DNA of 64,000 bases, taken from positions 3,844,001-3,908,000 of the forward strand of contig OX388306.1 of NCBI GenBank assembly GCA_947579605.1, in the 5' to 3' direction. Below the pieces are notes generated by a model. It was not told where the DNA came from and made no database searches. It saw nothing but the letters and a program-made list of their open reading frames with translations. The translations under genes and the position numbers were made by a program. The stretch is from Athripsodes cinereus. Its lineage: Eukaryota > Arthropoda > Insecta > Trichoptera > Leptoceridae. Below are positions 12,081 to 23,128 of this stretch, piece after piece (position 1 is the stretch's first letter; every line of letters starts with the position of its first letter).

Positions 12081-13980
12081 AATAAAAGATATTTTTTTTA
12101 CAATCCCAAAAGTACAAAATTGATTTATGAACCAATGAAATCATTTTCCAATTTAAATTTGTTAAACTATTTGTCAAGATTGTCATTGGTAAAAAAAAAT
12201 ACTGCTCAATATCTATGAAATGAAATTTATATAAAAACAAATACATATAGATATGAAAAACTGTTTTTTTAACAAGACTTGAGTCAGAGATACCTATTGA
12301 AAAATATCTAGGCATTATCATTCAAGCAGATCCGACGTCAAACGATAATGGCATATATATAAAATAAAAATAAAAACATTGCCTGTTGCTCTTAATACTA
12401 TGCGTCATATTTTGTTTTATTGAAATTTACATAAAAGAGACACATTTTTTGCTCATTCTTCGAGTTATCTAAATAATAAATCTGTAGCATATATTTTCAA
12501 GGTATGTTTTGGTTGTTAATTTTATTAATAGCAAATTTTATTGTACGTAATATGTTTAACGTATTATTATGTTAAAGATTAATGCCTAGGTATAGATATA
12601 CATATAAATATGAATACTTTGCAAAATATGTATTTTATTAATCACGAGCCTGCTTTCGAAAGCTTTTGCTCTCATCATCAGGGTCACGTAAAAATACTTT
12701 ACGCTAACGTAAAGGATCTTTTAAAATAATTATTTTCAACCCAATAAGTAGGTAACCTATATCTAACATTTAGAAACCTATGTACCTAGTTAGGTATCTT
12801 CATTGTATATTACTTTATATTATAATTCATAGATCGAGTCCCTTTGTGCTAACTGAGACCTCGGAGGGTTAATCGGCTTAGTGTAAGAAGGGTCGTTATA
12901 TTTACATGCAGAATAAACAAATCAGCACCCATAATAAAAATAATAGGGAAGCGAAATGAAATGCGATCTTTATAAAGCATAACGTTATCTCGTTTACGTT
13001 CAAAATTATTGTTGTAACTACCAGTAGCGGTACTAGATTTGACACAGTGGACATATTTTCGTAATAAAGAAATATCCAAATTAAACTTTGCCTTATGGTC
13101 TACAAGGATTTGAATAATAAAGCACCTCGGTCACTATCTGAGCTCTGTATTCTCCAAAATTCGAAATTAAACTACCTGGATGACTTGAAAACTGATATTT
13201 CTGGAAAATCCAGGGGTAAAGGGGTACCTATGTGGTGAAAATTTAATCTTACTTTTTTTAAATGTATGCATAGAAAGTTAGTAAATTTATGGTGAGGCTT
13301 AAATGTAAAAACTCTGTTTTACCTCTCAAACCTATAAAATACTGTTAAAATAGAAAAATGTTCGAGAAGTTTAGGTTTATTTCACGACCATATTTTAGCT
13401 CTCAACTGCTAAGAATTAGTTAAGGAACCTGGTCAAATACCCAAAAGTTTTAAAATTTTGAACACATGTTTTAGTTCATCTGACGATATTCAAATCTAGC
13501 CGTGGATCATGTGATAGATAAATTCAAAACAATGTTTTTTTTATTTACGTTGTGAGATTTCACAGTCGTACGTTACCCTTTTGCTTGTTCGGAAACCATG
13601 CCACTGGTATCTACCTACTGGACAGAGGAAGAAAGGTCAGAAGCTTGGGTATTCAACAATAATATTAGGTACATTTCGAAATCACTAATATTCTAGGGAA
13701 TATGAATATTCTATGGAAATCCTACCCCATGCAATACGTTTTGTGTTCTATACTCGTATAACAAACTATATCTTTGTTATACTTGTACAGTTTATGTATA
13801 TTAGAAATAAACTCCGGAATCCGATCGGAAACAAGAATTATATTAGTCGTATATACTTACTTGTATGTTGGGAAGTCGTTAAGTACCGAATAACATTTTA
13901 AATTAATGAAAAAAAAAATAAAAAAGTAATCAATTAAAATATAAACATTTTTATTTAGTATTTCCACAGTGATTTTATTA
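12081..13980. other. Presumed intron; one solitary hammerhead-like motif at 12635-12683
   Basis: The minus strand at 12635-12683 reads CTGATGATGAGAGC, AAAA, GCTTTC, GAAAGCAGGCTC and then ATTAATAAAAT. This matches the core of the foldback family described at 42444 and 58813. No other structure or coding sequence was recognised in this interval. Confidence 0.5.
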
Positions 13981-14291
13981 TTATTAATTGCGAACCGGCT
14001 TTCGAAAAATTTCGCTCTCATCAACAGACTCATTACTTTTACTTGAGCTTCCACCAAGGATACCGTCGTTGGACAAAAATGATCACTGCTCCTACTGTGT
14101 TTATTATACTCGGTTAAATGGAAGTCTCCAGACTTCTGTGCTTTCTGAATGGTCAGTGGATCTCCTTCAATACTATACTAAGTATAATTTATGTATATAT
14201 ACCTACCATCATGCCATATTCCAAAAGAAGGATAGCAAGCATAAAAATTGTAAGTTTATTACATGCGAGTTATTCTATCTATACTATACTA

Positions 14292-14345
14292 TACCATCAC
14301 GGCATATCCCACAAGTGGGGTAGCCAGCAGATCAGCTGCATGTAT
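14292..14345 (-). repeat. Dispersed repeat C, short copy 6
   Basis: Only CATCACGGCATATCCCACAA, GGGGTAGCCAGCAGATCAG and CTGCATGTA remain, preceded by ACTATACTATACCAT tail-like sequence. The next copy starts only 80 bases away. Confidence 0.75.
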
Positions 14346-14423
14346 TTGGTGTTCTATGGCATTCTATCTGTGCCATTAAAAATTAAGGTACAATTTAAAT
14401 TAAAAAAATGTAGAAAACTATAT

Positions 14424-14660
14424 TATCACGGCACATCCCACAAGTGGGGCAGCCAGCAGACCAGCCGCATATAACAAACATGCAAGCCGTCCTCTCCATG
14501 CCAATATAAAATCAAGACATTCAGGATGGGTGGCAAGCCTCATCGCTGAAATTAAGATGTAAAATGTCTTATTTTTTTCGAACGCCTGCCTTTTACTGGA
14601 CACTCGAAAACTTACGGATAAGAGTGGGAGACCAATTCTTTACCGGGTGATCTACGGGAT
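14424..14660 (-). repeat. Dispersed repeat C, copy 7, near full length
   Basis: Full set of family blocks from CACGGCACATCCCACAAGTG to GACCAATTCTTTACCGGGTG, followed by ATCTACGGG. The minus strand carries the recurrent short frame MRLATHPECLDFILAWRGR also seen in other copies. Confidence 0.85.
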
Positions 14661-14987
14661 ATGTAATGTAGAAAAACGTTTGCTTATATTATTTGCACGC
14701 CAATCTATGCTTTGTATATCATGAAACCAACAGCATGTCTTCTATGTTTTTAATCTCTTATGTTAACTGATGATGAGATCGGAAGCTCTCGAAAGACGGC
14801 TTGCGAGTAATAAAGTTATTGTGAAAGTGCTAAATTTAAGATTTTTTTAAAAACCAATACTAATATCACTACCATTTTTCCTATTCGCAACCAAAGTTTT
14901 AACAAGAATTTTATAGGCCTTTAAAAATATGCAGCGCATTATTTGACATTGCACAATATTTATCATACCTAGATCTATTTAACATTC

Positions 14988-15045
14988 CGTTCTCTCTACC
15001 TCCCCACTTGAGACACGGCGTGAGGGTATAGTATAGTTCAATATT
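14988..15045 (+). mobile_element. LINE 3' terminus fragment with (TATAG) tail
   Basis: TTCTCTCTACCTCCCCACTT, then GACACGGCGTGAGGGTATAG and TATAGT. The same end closes the LINE fragment at 25728-26085, and a diverged one lies at 15690-15765 (GCTTGGGACACAGTTTGAGG GTATAG). This marks a LINE family whose 3' end is a GGGTATAG simple repeat. Confidence 0.65.
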
Positions 15046-16689
15046 TAACTTGGTTAACGAAACATTGATTGTCCGATCAATACAATAATTGCGATAGTTG
15101 TAAAGTTTGATAGCTTCAAATATCCATCATTATTTTTCAAAGTACCTGAGCAAAACCAGCTTTAAAACTAGTATTATAAAATGTACTACCGTTAGAAATT
15201 TTACGCCATGTGAATAGATACTGTGTTCTACTATGGAGTTGAAAATATTTATGGTAATAATAAGCGAACACTACTAATCTTTGTAGGCAGATTTACTTCT
15301 TTGTGAACACATAACGTATTGTGGCAAGCGATTTAGTATCGATGTTGAAATAAACTATTCGTTTTGTTTGTTAGCGAGTTGAATTGTGAAAAATATTAGG
15401 AATCGATACTTTACAACTGAAATTCAATGAACCTTCTATATTATAAAAAAATTACAAGTATCTTTTACCCAGTTTTTCTTATGAAAATATCTTCAAAATT
15501 ATGATTCAATGAAATGACATTTATGCCAATATTCTGAAGAAGCAATAGAAAGAAGAAGATGTGCACTCTTTATGTAAATTTGACGATTTATTATCGTATC
15601 AGTTTAATATCTTTTTCAAGAGAAATATCAAATATTTTTTTACACTAAAATAATCAAATTTATTTATCTATTTACCCATATCATCAACTATGTAAGGATG
15701 GGCCTACATGGAGTTCTTTCTTCACCACCTAACCCGCTTGGGACACAGTTTGAGGGTATAGATAAATATGTAGATATAGAATACCTAGATATGTAATAAA
15801 GTGAAAAATTAACTGTGTTTAGAACTACATATGAATATTTGTAAACATAAATTTTCACTCTGTGAATGTACAAACTTATATAGAATTAATAAATAAAAAA
15901 ATAGTGAAAAATTTACTGTGTTTAGAAACATTGATATTAGTAAGATATGTACCTAGATCTTAATTACTTAATCTGTTGATTAATTTTTTTATGGATTCAA
16001 ATGGATGTGGATTATATTTTTTTTTTTATTATTTATACATTGTTATTATGAAAACGAACGCGCAGAAATATCGCATTTTATAGATTTGGCGCGACTGTAT
16101 TATTTTGATTAAATGTTATTTTTGTGAAGTACTTAAATAAGTTTAAAAAAAAGCATTAAATTAAAAAAAAAATCATTATTTCCCTATCTTTTTCGTGGTA
16201 ACATAATATTCAGATGTAAAATTTAGTATTTTAACAAAATAAAGTAAACATAATTTTTGCGAACAACCAACGCTTTTCCAGCTCACTGTTGCGAAAAAAT
16301 ATCTCGTATTTCAACGAAATAATGAAATATGATGTAGGCTAGGTTTCCACCCGGCTTTTCTGTGAATCGTAACATATTATTATATTTGATATACTCAGAT
16401 AGAAAGTAATATGTGTGTAACATTACAATGGATTTGTTGAAACGATTCGATATGGGACGTTAACTCTACATGAAATAACCTTCGAATAGTAATAACGGAA
16501 TAATGTTATTATTCCACTTCGATAATATTTACATATTTGTCCTGCTGAGAAGATTTCGAATGCAAACATAATTTTTCACTCGACTTCACTCACAAAATAG
16601 AGCTACCACCATCTATTGAAATATAATAATATACCTATACCTGTAGTGAATAACATACAATCCATTGGATTGGTCTGCAACGAGTTTGA
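15046..16689. other. Presumed intron; LINE terminus remnant and short motif copies
   Basis: Holds the diverged LINE terminus at 15690-15765 and the second copy of the TTCACTCTGTGAA motif at 15851-15877. A loose duplication of GTGAAAAATTTACTGTGTTT AGAA occurs at about 15800 and 15905. No gene was recognised. Confidence 0.5.
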
Positions 16690-16890
16690 ATTTTATTCTC
16701 CATTCCTACCTATTTTCAGCTAGTCCATGTAGTTCTACGTTTGTGCCACAGCTGTTCATGTCTTTCTTTATTTGGTCAGTATAGGTGTCTCATGGTTGGC
16801 CTCTACCATTTCTGCCTTCAGTCCTGCCCTCCGCGATGGTAATGAGCAGGCTTGGGTGTCCGATGTTTTAGCCAATCCAGTTAACTCATT
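16690..16890 (-). pseudogene. Non-LTR retrotransposon ORF2 C-terminal fragment
   Basis: The minus-strand frame reads GHPSLLITIAEGRTEGRNG, then DTYTDQIKKDMNSCGTNVEL and HGLAENR-stop-EWRI. This is the usual closing segment of RTE-related LINE ORF2 (GRIEGxxGRGRPR...DxI..M...S...L..LAxxRxxWR). At least two stops interrupt it, and no catalytic motifs remain. Confidence 0.7.
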
Positions 16891-16992
16891 GTTGGCTGGT
16901 TTTTGAGGAGTTGCTTTCAAAATACTATTGATATAATAAGGTGTTCAGTTGGTTTTGCAAGTAGACCCCTATGTTCAGCAAAAACATCCAGC

Positions 16993-17324
16993 AATATGTT
17001 TGATAAGATGTAAAGTGTTTGGAATAGTTTTTATTTTTGGTCTGTTTTTTAAAATTTTTGATTTTTCTTATTTTTAGAGTTTTTTTTGTATTGTTGTATC
17101 ATATATTTTGGAAATTTGAATGTGTTTGTGCGAATGAATGTATTATGTGTGCGAAATTGGGTGAATGGATGTATTGTGTGTAAGATGTTCTATAATTGTC
17201 TTGTGTGTTATTGCTGAAGTGTGCACTGTTTGGATGTAAGAATATTGGAATGTTTTTGTCGCTTACACGTTTATATTTATATGTCTTTCATCTGTTGTGT
17301 ACCATGTAAAATAAATAAATAAAT
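16993..17324 (+). mobile_element. 5'-truncated Jockey-like element, 3' UTR only
   Basis: The whole segment is about 90% similar by eye to 22546-22883, the 3' UTR of the larger Jockey-like copy. Shared landmarks are GTGCGAATGAATGTATTATG, AAATTGGGTGA, GCTGAAGTGTGCACTGTTT, TGTTTTTGTCGCTTAC and TGTTGTGTACCATGTAAA. It ends in ATAAATAAATAAAT, the expected simple-repeat tail of a target-primed retrotransposition product, and fixes the true 3' end of the family. Confidence 0.85.
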
Positions 17325-17329
17325 GCTGG

Positions 17330-17510
17330 ACAAGATAAATAAAGCAAACAAATCCTGCTTCTATGACAGAGTTTTTGGTGTTGCAGTACCTACCCGTCAT
17401 CTGAAACCGACTCCCCGACAACCTTTATAAAAACCAATAAATAACATCTTTCAGGAGCAAGTTGAAAATATCGCTCTTCCAACATAGTTTATAATTAGGC
17501 AGTGATATGT
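17330..17510 (+). pseudogene. CR1/L2-like LINE ORF2 C-terminus, frameshifted
   Basis: The first frame reads NKSCFYDRVFGVAVP. After an indel a second frame reads NRLPDNLYKNQ-stop-ITSFRSKLKISLFQ. The copy at 48062-48575 reads FGVAGPVIWNRLPEDLRKNQ and then PITTFRSKLNISLFQT, so both belong to one family. The F-x-x-x-(G/A)P-x-x-WNxLP...F+xxL+xxLF motif is the standard C-terminal end of CR1/L2/Jockey-type ORF2. Non-functional. Confidence 0.8.
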
Positions 17511-19005
17511 TACACCTAGATTTGCAATATGAATCTCAAACATGTACCATCAATAAAATCTCGTTGCGGTCCTTGGTGCCGCAATTTTTATTTAGTTTGT
17601 TTAGAACTTCCCTGGCAGCTTGTCGTCTCAGTGTCGTTGGATTAAATGTCATCAAGTAAAAATGTCGCATTGTGCTAAAATGATAACATAGAAATGGTTT
17701 GACTTTTTGATGAACGTTTTGAGATAGCGAGCACTTCATCAAGTTTGAAATTTGCCAACAAATCTAGCGAACATGTAATTTGTAAAAATAATGATGTTAT
17801 TGATATGGAATATCTCGATAGTGGGTACAAAAGTAATACACCTTTTTAAACAATGCTACTTGCAGTATTTGCTTAAGTTCGACAATACCCATTGTCAGTT
17901 TGAAAAAAAGGGCAACACACATATAAATTGTTTGAAGATAACAATATGAGCATGGGGATTATTACAGAAAACAAAGGCCGGTAGATAGAGATGAATATAT
18001 ACATAGGAAAGAGATGAATATATATTACTCAGGTATTGTACCTCGACGGGTTGGTACTCATTTTTAGAGAATATGTGTATGACATTGCGAATCTAGTAGT
18101 ATGAAAAATTAATTGTTGCCGATTCTCAGACCTACCCGATAAGCATACAAAATTTCATCAAAATCAGTACAGTCGTTTTGGAGAATCAAACACCGTGACA
18201 CGAGAATTTTATATATTATTTGAAGATCTAAAATAAAGTGTTACAAAGTTATCTAATTTCGATACAATCAATAATATTGGTTTTGTTTTGTTGAAAAATA
18301 TATAAAATTCATTGTGTAATGTAATAAATATTCATGATGTTCTCTCCGTGCCATATTTTATTTTATTTTAAGGAAGGGTGCCATGCTATAACTTATTATG
18401 TAAGTATAAAAATTAATTAATTTTGTAATGGCGTAACCCAAGTCAACACATTTACAACACAATAACATCAAAATCTTAATGAAATTCGGCTAAGTGGATT
18501 ATCGCTCAACTTATCTTTCTTCCTTAGGCGAGGATCTTATCCGGAGTCCTTTTTGATTATAATTACAAATAATAATAAACTATTTATTATCTACTAGCGT
18601 ATTTTTACTCGATTTCGCCGAGAAAATTAAAATCAAATAACGCTGCAGATAAAACAACTACATATTTCAAAAACTTTTTCTCAAAAAGATTTTTATTTTA
18701 TTTGTTCTATGTTTTCATGTTCTGGTACATTAAAAATTGTTTGATCTTTCTAGGATATTATCAATCTGTTCTTGAAAGACGATAGACGACTTTCTCAATT
18801 TAAATTTATATAGTGAAATAATATTTGTTTGCTTTCATTATGGAATTCTACTACCTAAACGCCGACACAATGAAAATTATTGGTCATTTATTTTTGAATT
18901 ATCTGATTTTTGTTATTAGAATTTCAAACAAAGATAAATATTGAATATTATTCCTCAAAATAATACCATTATTAATTTTAAAGTTAACGTTGTGAAAATT
19001 CATTC
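17511..19005. other. Presumed intron; antisense copy of the 61.2-kb repeat at 18830-18885
   Basis: At 18838-18885 GAATTCTACTACCTAAACGC and CGACACAATGAAAA are the reverse complement of the 143-bp unit found in tandem at 61240-61525. Nothing else was recognised. Confidence 0.5.
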
Positions 19006-19277
19006 TAATATAAGTTTTAAAGATGTTAAACTAAACACTGTTTAATTTTCACGTACGATTATTTAGTCAATTAATAATGACTAAATTCTAATTGCCGAGC
19101 GCTTTCGCCTTGCGGCATCTTCAGGGCAAGAGTTACTACAAGCGTTATGTAACTCTTGCCCTGAAGATGCCGCAAAGCGAAAACGTTCGGCAATTTGAAT
19201 TTAGTCATTATAAATTGACTAGATAATATACGTGAAAATTAAACATTGTTTAGTTTAACATTTTTAAAACTCATATT
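19006..19277. repeat. Foldback element (about 270 bp palindrome)
   Basis: The left arm, from AGATGTTAAACTAAACACTG through TAGTCAATTAATAATGACTA and GCCGAGCGCTTTCGCCTTGC to GGGCAAGAGTTAC, is the reverse complement of the right arm ending in GTTTAGTTTAACAT. The loop is short, around 19140-19145. The minus strand of the left arm reads CTGAAGATGCCGCAAGGCGA, then AAGCGCTCGGC. This is a hairpin with a GCAA tetraloop followed by GAAA, of the same design as the other foldback cores here. Confidence 0.75.
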
Positions 19278-19440
19278 AATACCATTATCTTTTATCTTTG
19301 TCTCAAAATATAGTCCAAATATTGAAATTAAAACATTGTGTTTTAAAAAATCATACAAATAATATATTTGACTCTAATAGAAATCTGATACCAATATTGT
19401 CAAATAAACTGTAGCATATCTTTGTTGATAAATGAAATAT

Positions 19441-19584
19441 TTTTAAATTATCAAAAAAAATAAAAATAAATATTTATTATTTTGTTTTATGTTACTGTTG
19501 AGTGTGACGTGCGTTAGTCATACTCAACAGTAACATAAAACAAAATAATAAATATTTATTTTATTTTATTTGATAATTTAAAAT
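19441..19584. repeat. Near-perfect 144-bp palindrome
   Basis: Arms of about 55-60 bp (left arm containing GTTTTATGTTACTGTTGAGT, right arm containing ACTCAACAGTAACATAAAAC) flank a loop of about 18 bases around GTGACGTGCGTTAGTCAT. The outer arms are AT-only. A snapback MITE or a foldback relic are both possible. The high arm identity suggests a young element or one that is gene-converted. Confidence 0.8.
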
Positions 19585-20144
19585 GAAGTGTTACAAAGTA
19601 AATGCCGATACAATTAATGAAATATTTTTAGCCTAAATTATGCATAAAGAATGAGACCTCGTAAAGAGATTATTTTCTTTTGTCTCGCCAGGTTACTGTT
19701 ATCATTAATAATCTACATTCATACACAAAAAAATATATACGAACAAGCTAGAATCTTTATGAGTAGGTACATAGATTTATGGTGAGGAAATTGATATGAC
19801 AATCTGTCATCGCTGAAATGTCTCGACAATGTCTTTGTTATTTTACAATGATCTTGATTGAATTACTTCTGAACAAGTTTTGATTACAGAGAGCTAACTA
19901 GGTCCCTACTATCCTTGTGAGAAAGCACTCAATGGATGTCAGAGAGACATATTGTTTACATTTACAGAAATTTTTATAAATTTATATTATTAGCGAAAAT
20001 ATGACAAGGTAACTTGACACATAAGAATAAGATTAAGTTGGTGAACCTTAGTGAATAGATTAAATTTGAAAAGTTTTTTTTTATTTATCGAGAAACAGGT
20101 CTTTTTGTACATAGTCGACTTTGTATATTACAAATGTATTTTTT

Positions 20145-20216
20145 TAAGTAAATCTGGGCTTTTGCTATTAACCCAAATACAACTTTAAACAACTTTCACA
20201 GTAAGTTGAAAGCAAA
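20145..20216 (-). mobile_element. SINE A, 3' fragment
   Basis: AAATCTGGGCTTTTGCTATT, AACCCAAATACAAC and TTTCACAGTAAG correspond to the 3' two thirds of SINE A in minus orientation. The tRNA-like head is missing. Confidence 0.7.
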
Positions 20217-20524
20217 CGAAAGCGGCCATATAAGTATTTTCCAGAATAGAATTTTATGAAAGTTCATGTACTATGTAAAGATTTGACGGAATTATCAACT
20301 TGTTTCTTAACACACTGCTATAATTGCTACACAAATTGCGTAAATTTGGATCAAATCAAATCTGTATTATTTTTCCGATAGTTAAATAGGTATTTATTTC
20401 AATTTTTTCACATGATGAGACCATTCCTAGTAATAAACCGAACATGTAAGATTCAATGGTTCGTGTAATTTATTCATTTATTTATTCATTCTACGGCAAA
20501 AAGCCCTTATTACATGATACATAT

Positions 20525-23120
20525 TAGTGATGTAACGAATATTCGCATTCGCATTCGCATTCGCGAATATTCGCATATTTCAAAGTATTCGCATTCGCAA
20601 AAAAATATGCGAATGTTTTGCGAATATTATTTTAGTAATAAAGTCTGTTCCGTGTTGGCCGCATTTGTTGTGTTGTTTCATGTGTTCGTTTGCTTGATGA
20701 TGTTATTATTATTGGGAGAAGTATGCATTTGTGGAGATTTAATTTATATGTTTGTTTTAAGTATTGTACAAATGCTATGAGTATAGGGCCCTACAATAAT
20801 TTTATATTGTATTTAGGGAATATTTATATCATACTACAAGGTGAACCACACTAAAGTATTCTATCAGAATTTTCGGGGCTTGAAGTCTAAGATCGAGGAG
20901 TTTAGAGCAAACTTATTTGCAAATAATTATGATATAATTGTTCTGACGGAAACTTGGCTAAATTGTGGGATATTTGATAGCGAACTTTTTCAAAACGAAT
21001 ATACAGTTTACCGGAAGGATAGGGATTTCATGTTGAGTGGTAAAAGGGATGGAGGTGATTCTAATACTGAAGAATCGGAAAATATTTTAACTAACTCATG
21101 TTTATCCACGGTTAATATCTTGAAATCTGATATTCATAAACGTTTATTAGGTATAGATGAGACAAATGGAGTTGGCCCTGATGGTATAGCACCAATAATA
21201 TTAAAGAGATGTGTAAGTCATTTAACCAAACCATTGTATCTGATATTAATTAGGAGTTTACAAGAAGGGTGCTTTCCATGCAAATGGAAGATGGCTAATA
21301 TTACTCCTTTGCATAAATCTGGCAGCAAATCAATTCACCAATTTCAAAAATATTTGAGGGTATTGTTCGTGAAGAAATGACTTTTTTCCTGAAGCCGTAT
21401 CTTCTTGTAGAGCAGCATGGATTCATGAGTGGAAGATCGACAGTAACAAATCTGTTTTTTTTTTCTCAGCTATGGACAATCGTATACAGTTGGATGCCAT
21501 TTATATCGGCTTTCAAAAGGCATTTGATAAAGTAGAACATCGACTTTTGATTAAGAAGTTAGAATTTCATGGAATTCATGGGAATCTTCTAAGGTGGATT
21601 GACTCATATATTTCTGATAGATTGATGACAGTTAAACTTAACGGTTACTCATCTGGCAGTGTCAGTGTTACATCTGGTTTCCCTCAGGGGTCTGTTTTGG
21701 GTCCTTTACTTTTCACGATATTGATAAACGACATTAAAGAGTGCTTTAAACACTCAGAGCTCATATTATTTGCGGACGATTTAAAAATATACCATCAAAT
21801 TCAATCATTGTCTGACTGTGAAATGCTCAACGAGGACTTGGGAAGACTACACGAGTACCGTAACAGAAATAACTGGCACTTGAATCTGGAGAAGTGTAAT
21901 CTGATCTCTTTTACCAAAAATAGAAACAAAATTCGATATACTTACAATATACATAATCATGATAAAAAAGAAGTACATAAGATTAGAGATTTAGGTGTGG
22001 TGTTTGATTCTGAGCTTCACTTTGATGATCACGTGAACAAAATTATCGAAGACAGCAATAAAATACTGGGATTTATTTTGAGATCTACAAAGTCATTTAG
22101 GTTATATGAATCGTATTTGTACTTGTACTTATCGTTGATTGGATCCAAGCTGGAGTACTGTTTCGTTGTATGGAATCCACATTTTAAGAAATAAGTCGAT
22201 CAAGTTGAGAGAACTCAGTCTAAATTCATTCGTTTGGTAAGGAAGAGATTGCATTATCCTGTATTTATTAAAGATTTGCCTAAATTGGAATAAAGAAGAG
22301 TTTTGCTGGATGCATGCAACCTGAGAAAAATATGTTTGTCCGAATACGATGTGCCTAATATTTTAGATAGGATTAACTTTAGAATGCTTCCTTTAAACAA
22401 GATCTTGTTTTCCGTTCTACATTAAAAAAAAACAAAAACGAAGACTCAAGAAACCCTGTTTATAGAATTTTAAAGTGCCAATTACGTCAGGTTTGTGAGA
22501 AAGGAGAGTTGAGAGTAGAATAAGATGAAATGAATATAAAAAAATGTATATGTTTGATAAAATGTGAAGTGTTTGGGATAGTATTTATTTTTAGACGGTT
22601 TTTTTAATTTTTGATTTTTCTTTTTTTAGAGTTTCTTTTTGTATTGTTATTGCATACATCAGTGAAGTGTGAATGTGTTTGTGCGAATGAATGTATTATG
22701 TGTGTGAAATTGGGTGAGTGGATGTATTGTGAATTAATGTATTGTGTGTAAGATTTTCTATAATTGTTTTGTGTGTTATTGCTGAAGTGTGCACTGTTTC
22801 GATGTAAGACTATTGGAATGTTTTTGTCGCTTACATGTTTATATTTATATGTGTTTCATCTGTTGTGTACCATGTAAATTAAGAAAAAAATCAGTCATTC
22901 GGTGAAAGTACCGGATACTTACCCGGTACATTGTGGAAAAAGGTACTGCAAGAAAATATTCTTTAAGAAAACCGAGGAGTTTTGAAATATTTCAAATTCC
23001 TATACCATTTTGAAGTCAATATTCGCTATTCGCATTCGCATTCGCGAATGTCGGCAACAAATATTCGCATTCGCATTCGCATTCGCGAATATCCAAAATC
23101 ACACATTCGTTACATCACTA
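20525..23120 (+). mobile_element. hAT-type DNA transposon with a nested Jockey-like insert
   Basis: The two ends are identical 16-bp inverted repeats TAGTGATGTAACGAAT. They are flanked by an 8-bp target duplication with one mismatch: ATACATAT at 20517-20524 and ATGCATAT at 23121-23128. Inside both ends are arrays of ATTCGC hexamers, also inverted relative to each other and typical of subterminal transposase sites. TAGTGATG-type ends and 8-bp duplications are hAT hallmarks. No hAT transposase is present. Instead the middle is a decayed Jockey-like LINE. The simplest reading is that a LINE inserted into a non-autonomous hAT element. The left flank (20470-20516) looks like an A/T-rich LINE 3' UTR, so three layers may be nested. 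Confidence 0.8.
20841..22892 (+). pseudogene. Jockey-like non-LTR retrotransposon, ORF2 internally deleted and frameshifted
   Basis: Residues 4-45 of the first frame (VFYQNFRGLKSKIEEF... and IIVLTETWL) are the start of an AP-endonuclease domain. After KRDGG the rest of the endonuclease is deleted and the frame jumps into the N-terminal reverse-transcriptase region (NGVGPDGIAPIILKR, CFPCKWKMANITPLHKSG). A frameshift near 21355 moves the reading to GIVREEMTFFLKPYLLVEQH and GFMSGRSTVTNL. A second at the T-run near 21461 leads to the frame at 21472-22194, with FQKAFDKVEHRLL, PQGSVLGPLLF and the catalytic LFADDLKIY. A stop at 22192-22194 is followed by in-frame homology (VERTQSKFIRLVRKR). The 3' UTR is 22546-22883 and matches the short copy at 16993-17324. 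Not functional. Confidence 0.9.
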
Positions 23121-23128
23121 ATGCATAT

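Larger units (their letters stand above)
13985..14815. repeat. Inverted pair of foldback-family cores enclosing repeat C copies
   Basis: The minus strand at 13985-14030 reads GATGAGAGCGAAATTTTTCG, then AAAGCCGGTTCGCAATTAAT. The plus strand at 14769-14815 reads CTGATGATGAGATCGGAAGC, then TCTCGAAAGACGGCTTGCGA, then AATAAAGTTATTGTG. The two cores point away from each other, as the two arms of a foldback element would. About 730 bp between them is occupied largely by repeat C. I infer an old foldback element opened up by later insertions, but outer arm continuity was not traced base by base. Confidence 0.45.

Noticed and set aside
14118..14474. 118-codon plus-strand frame as a gene
   Set aside because: It runs through foldback sequence and two repeat C copies, so the frame is incidental.
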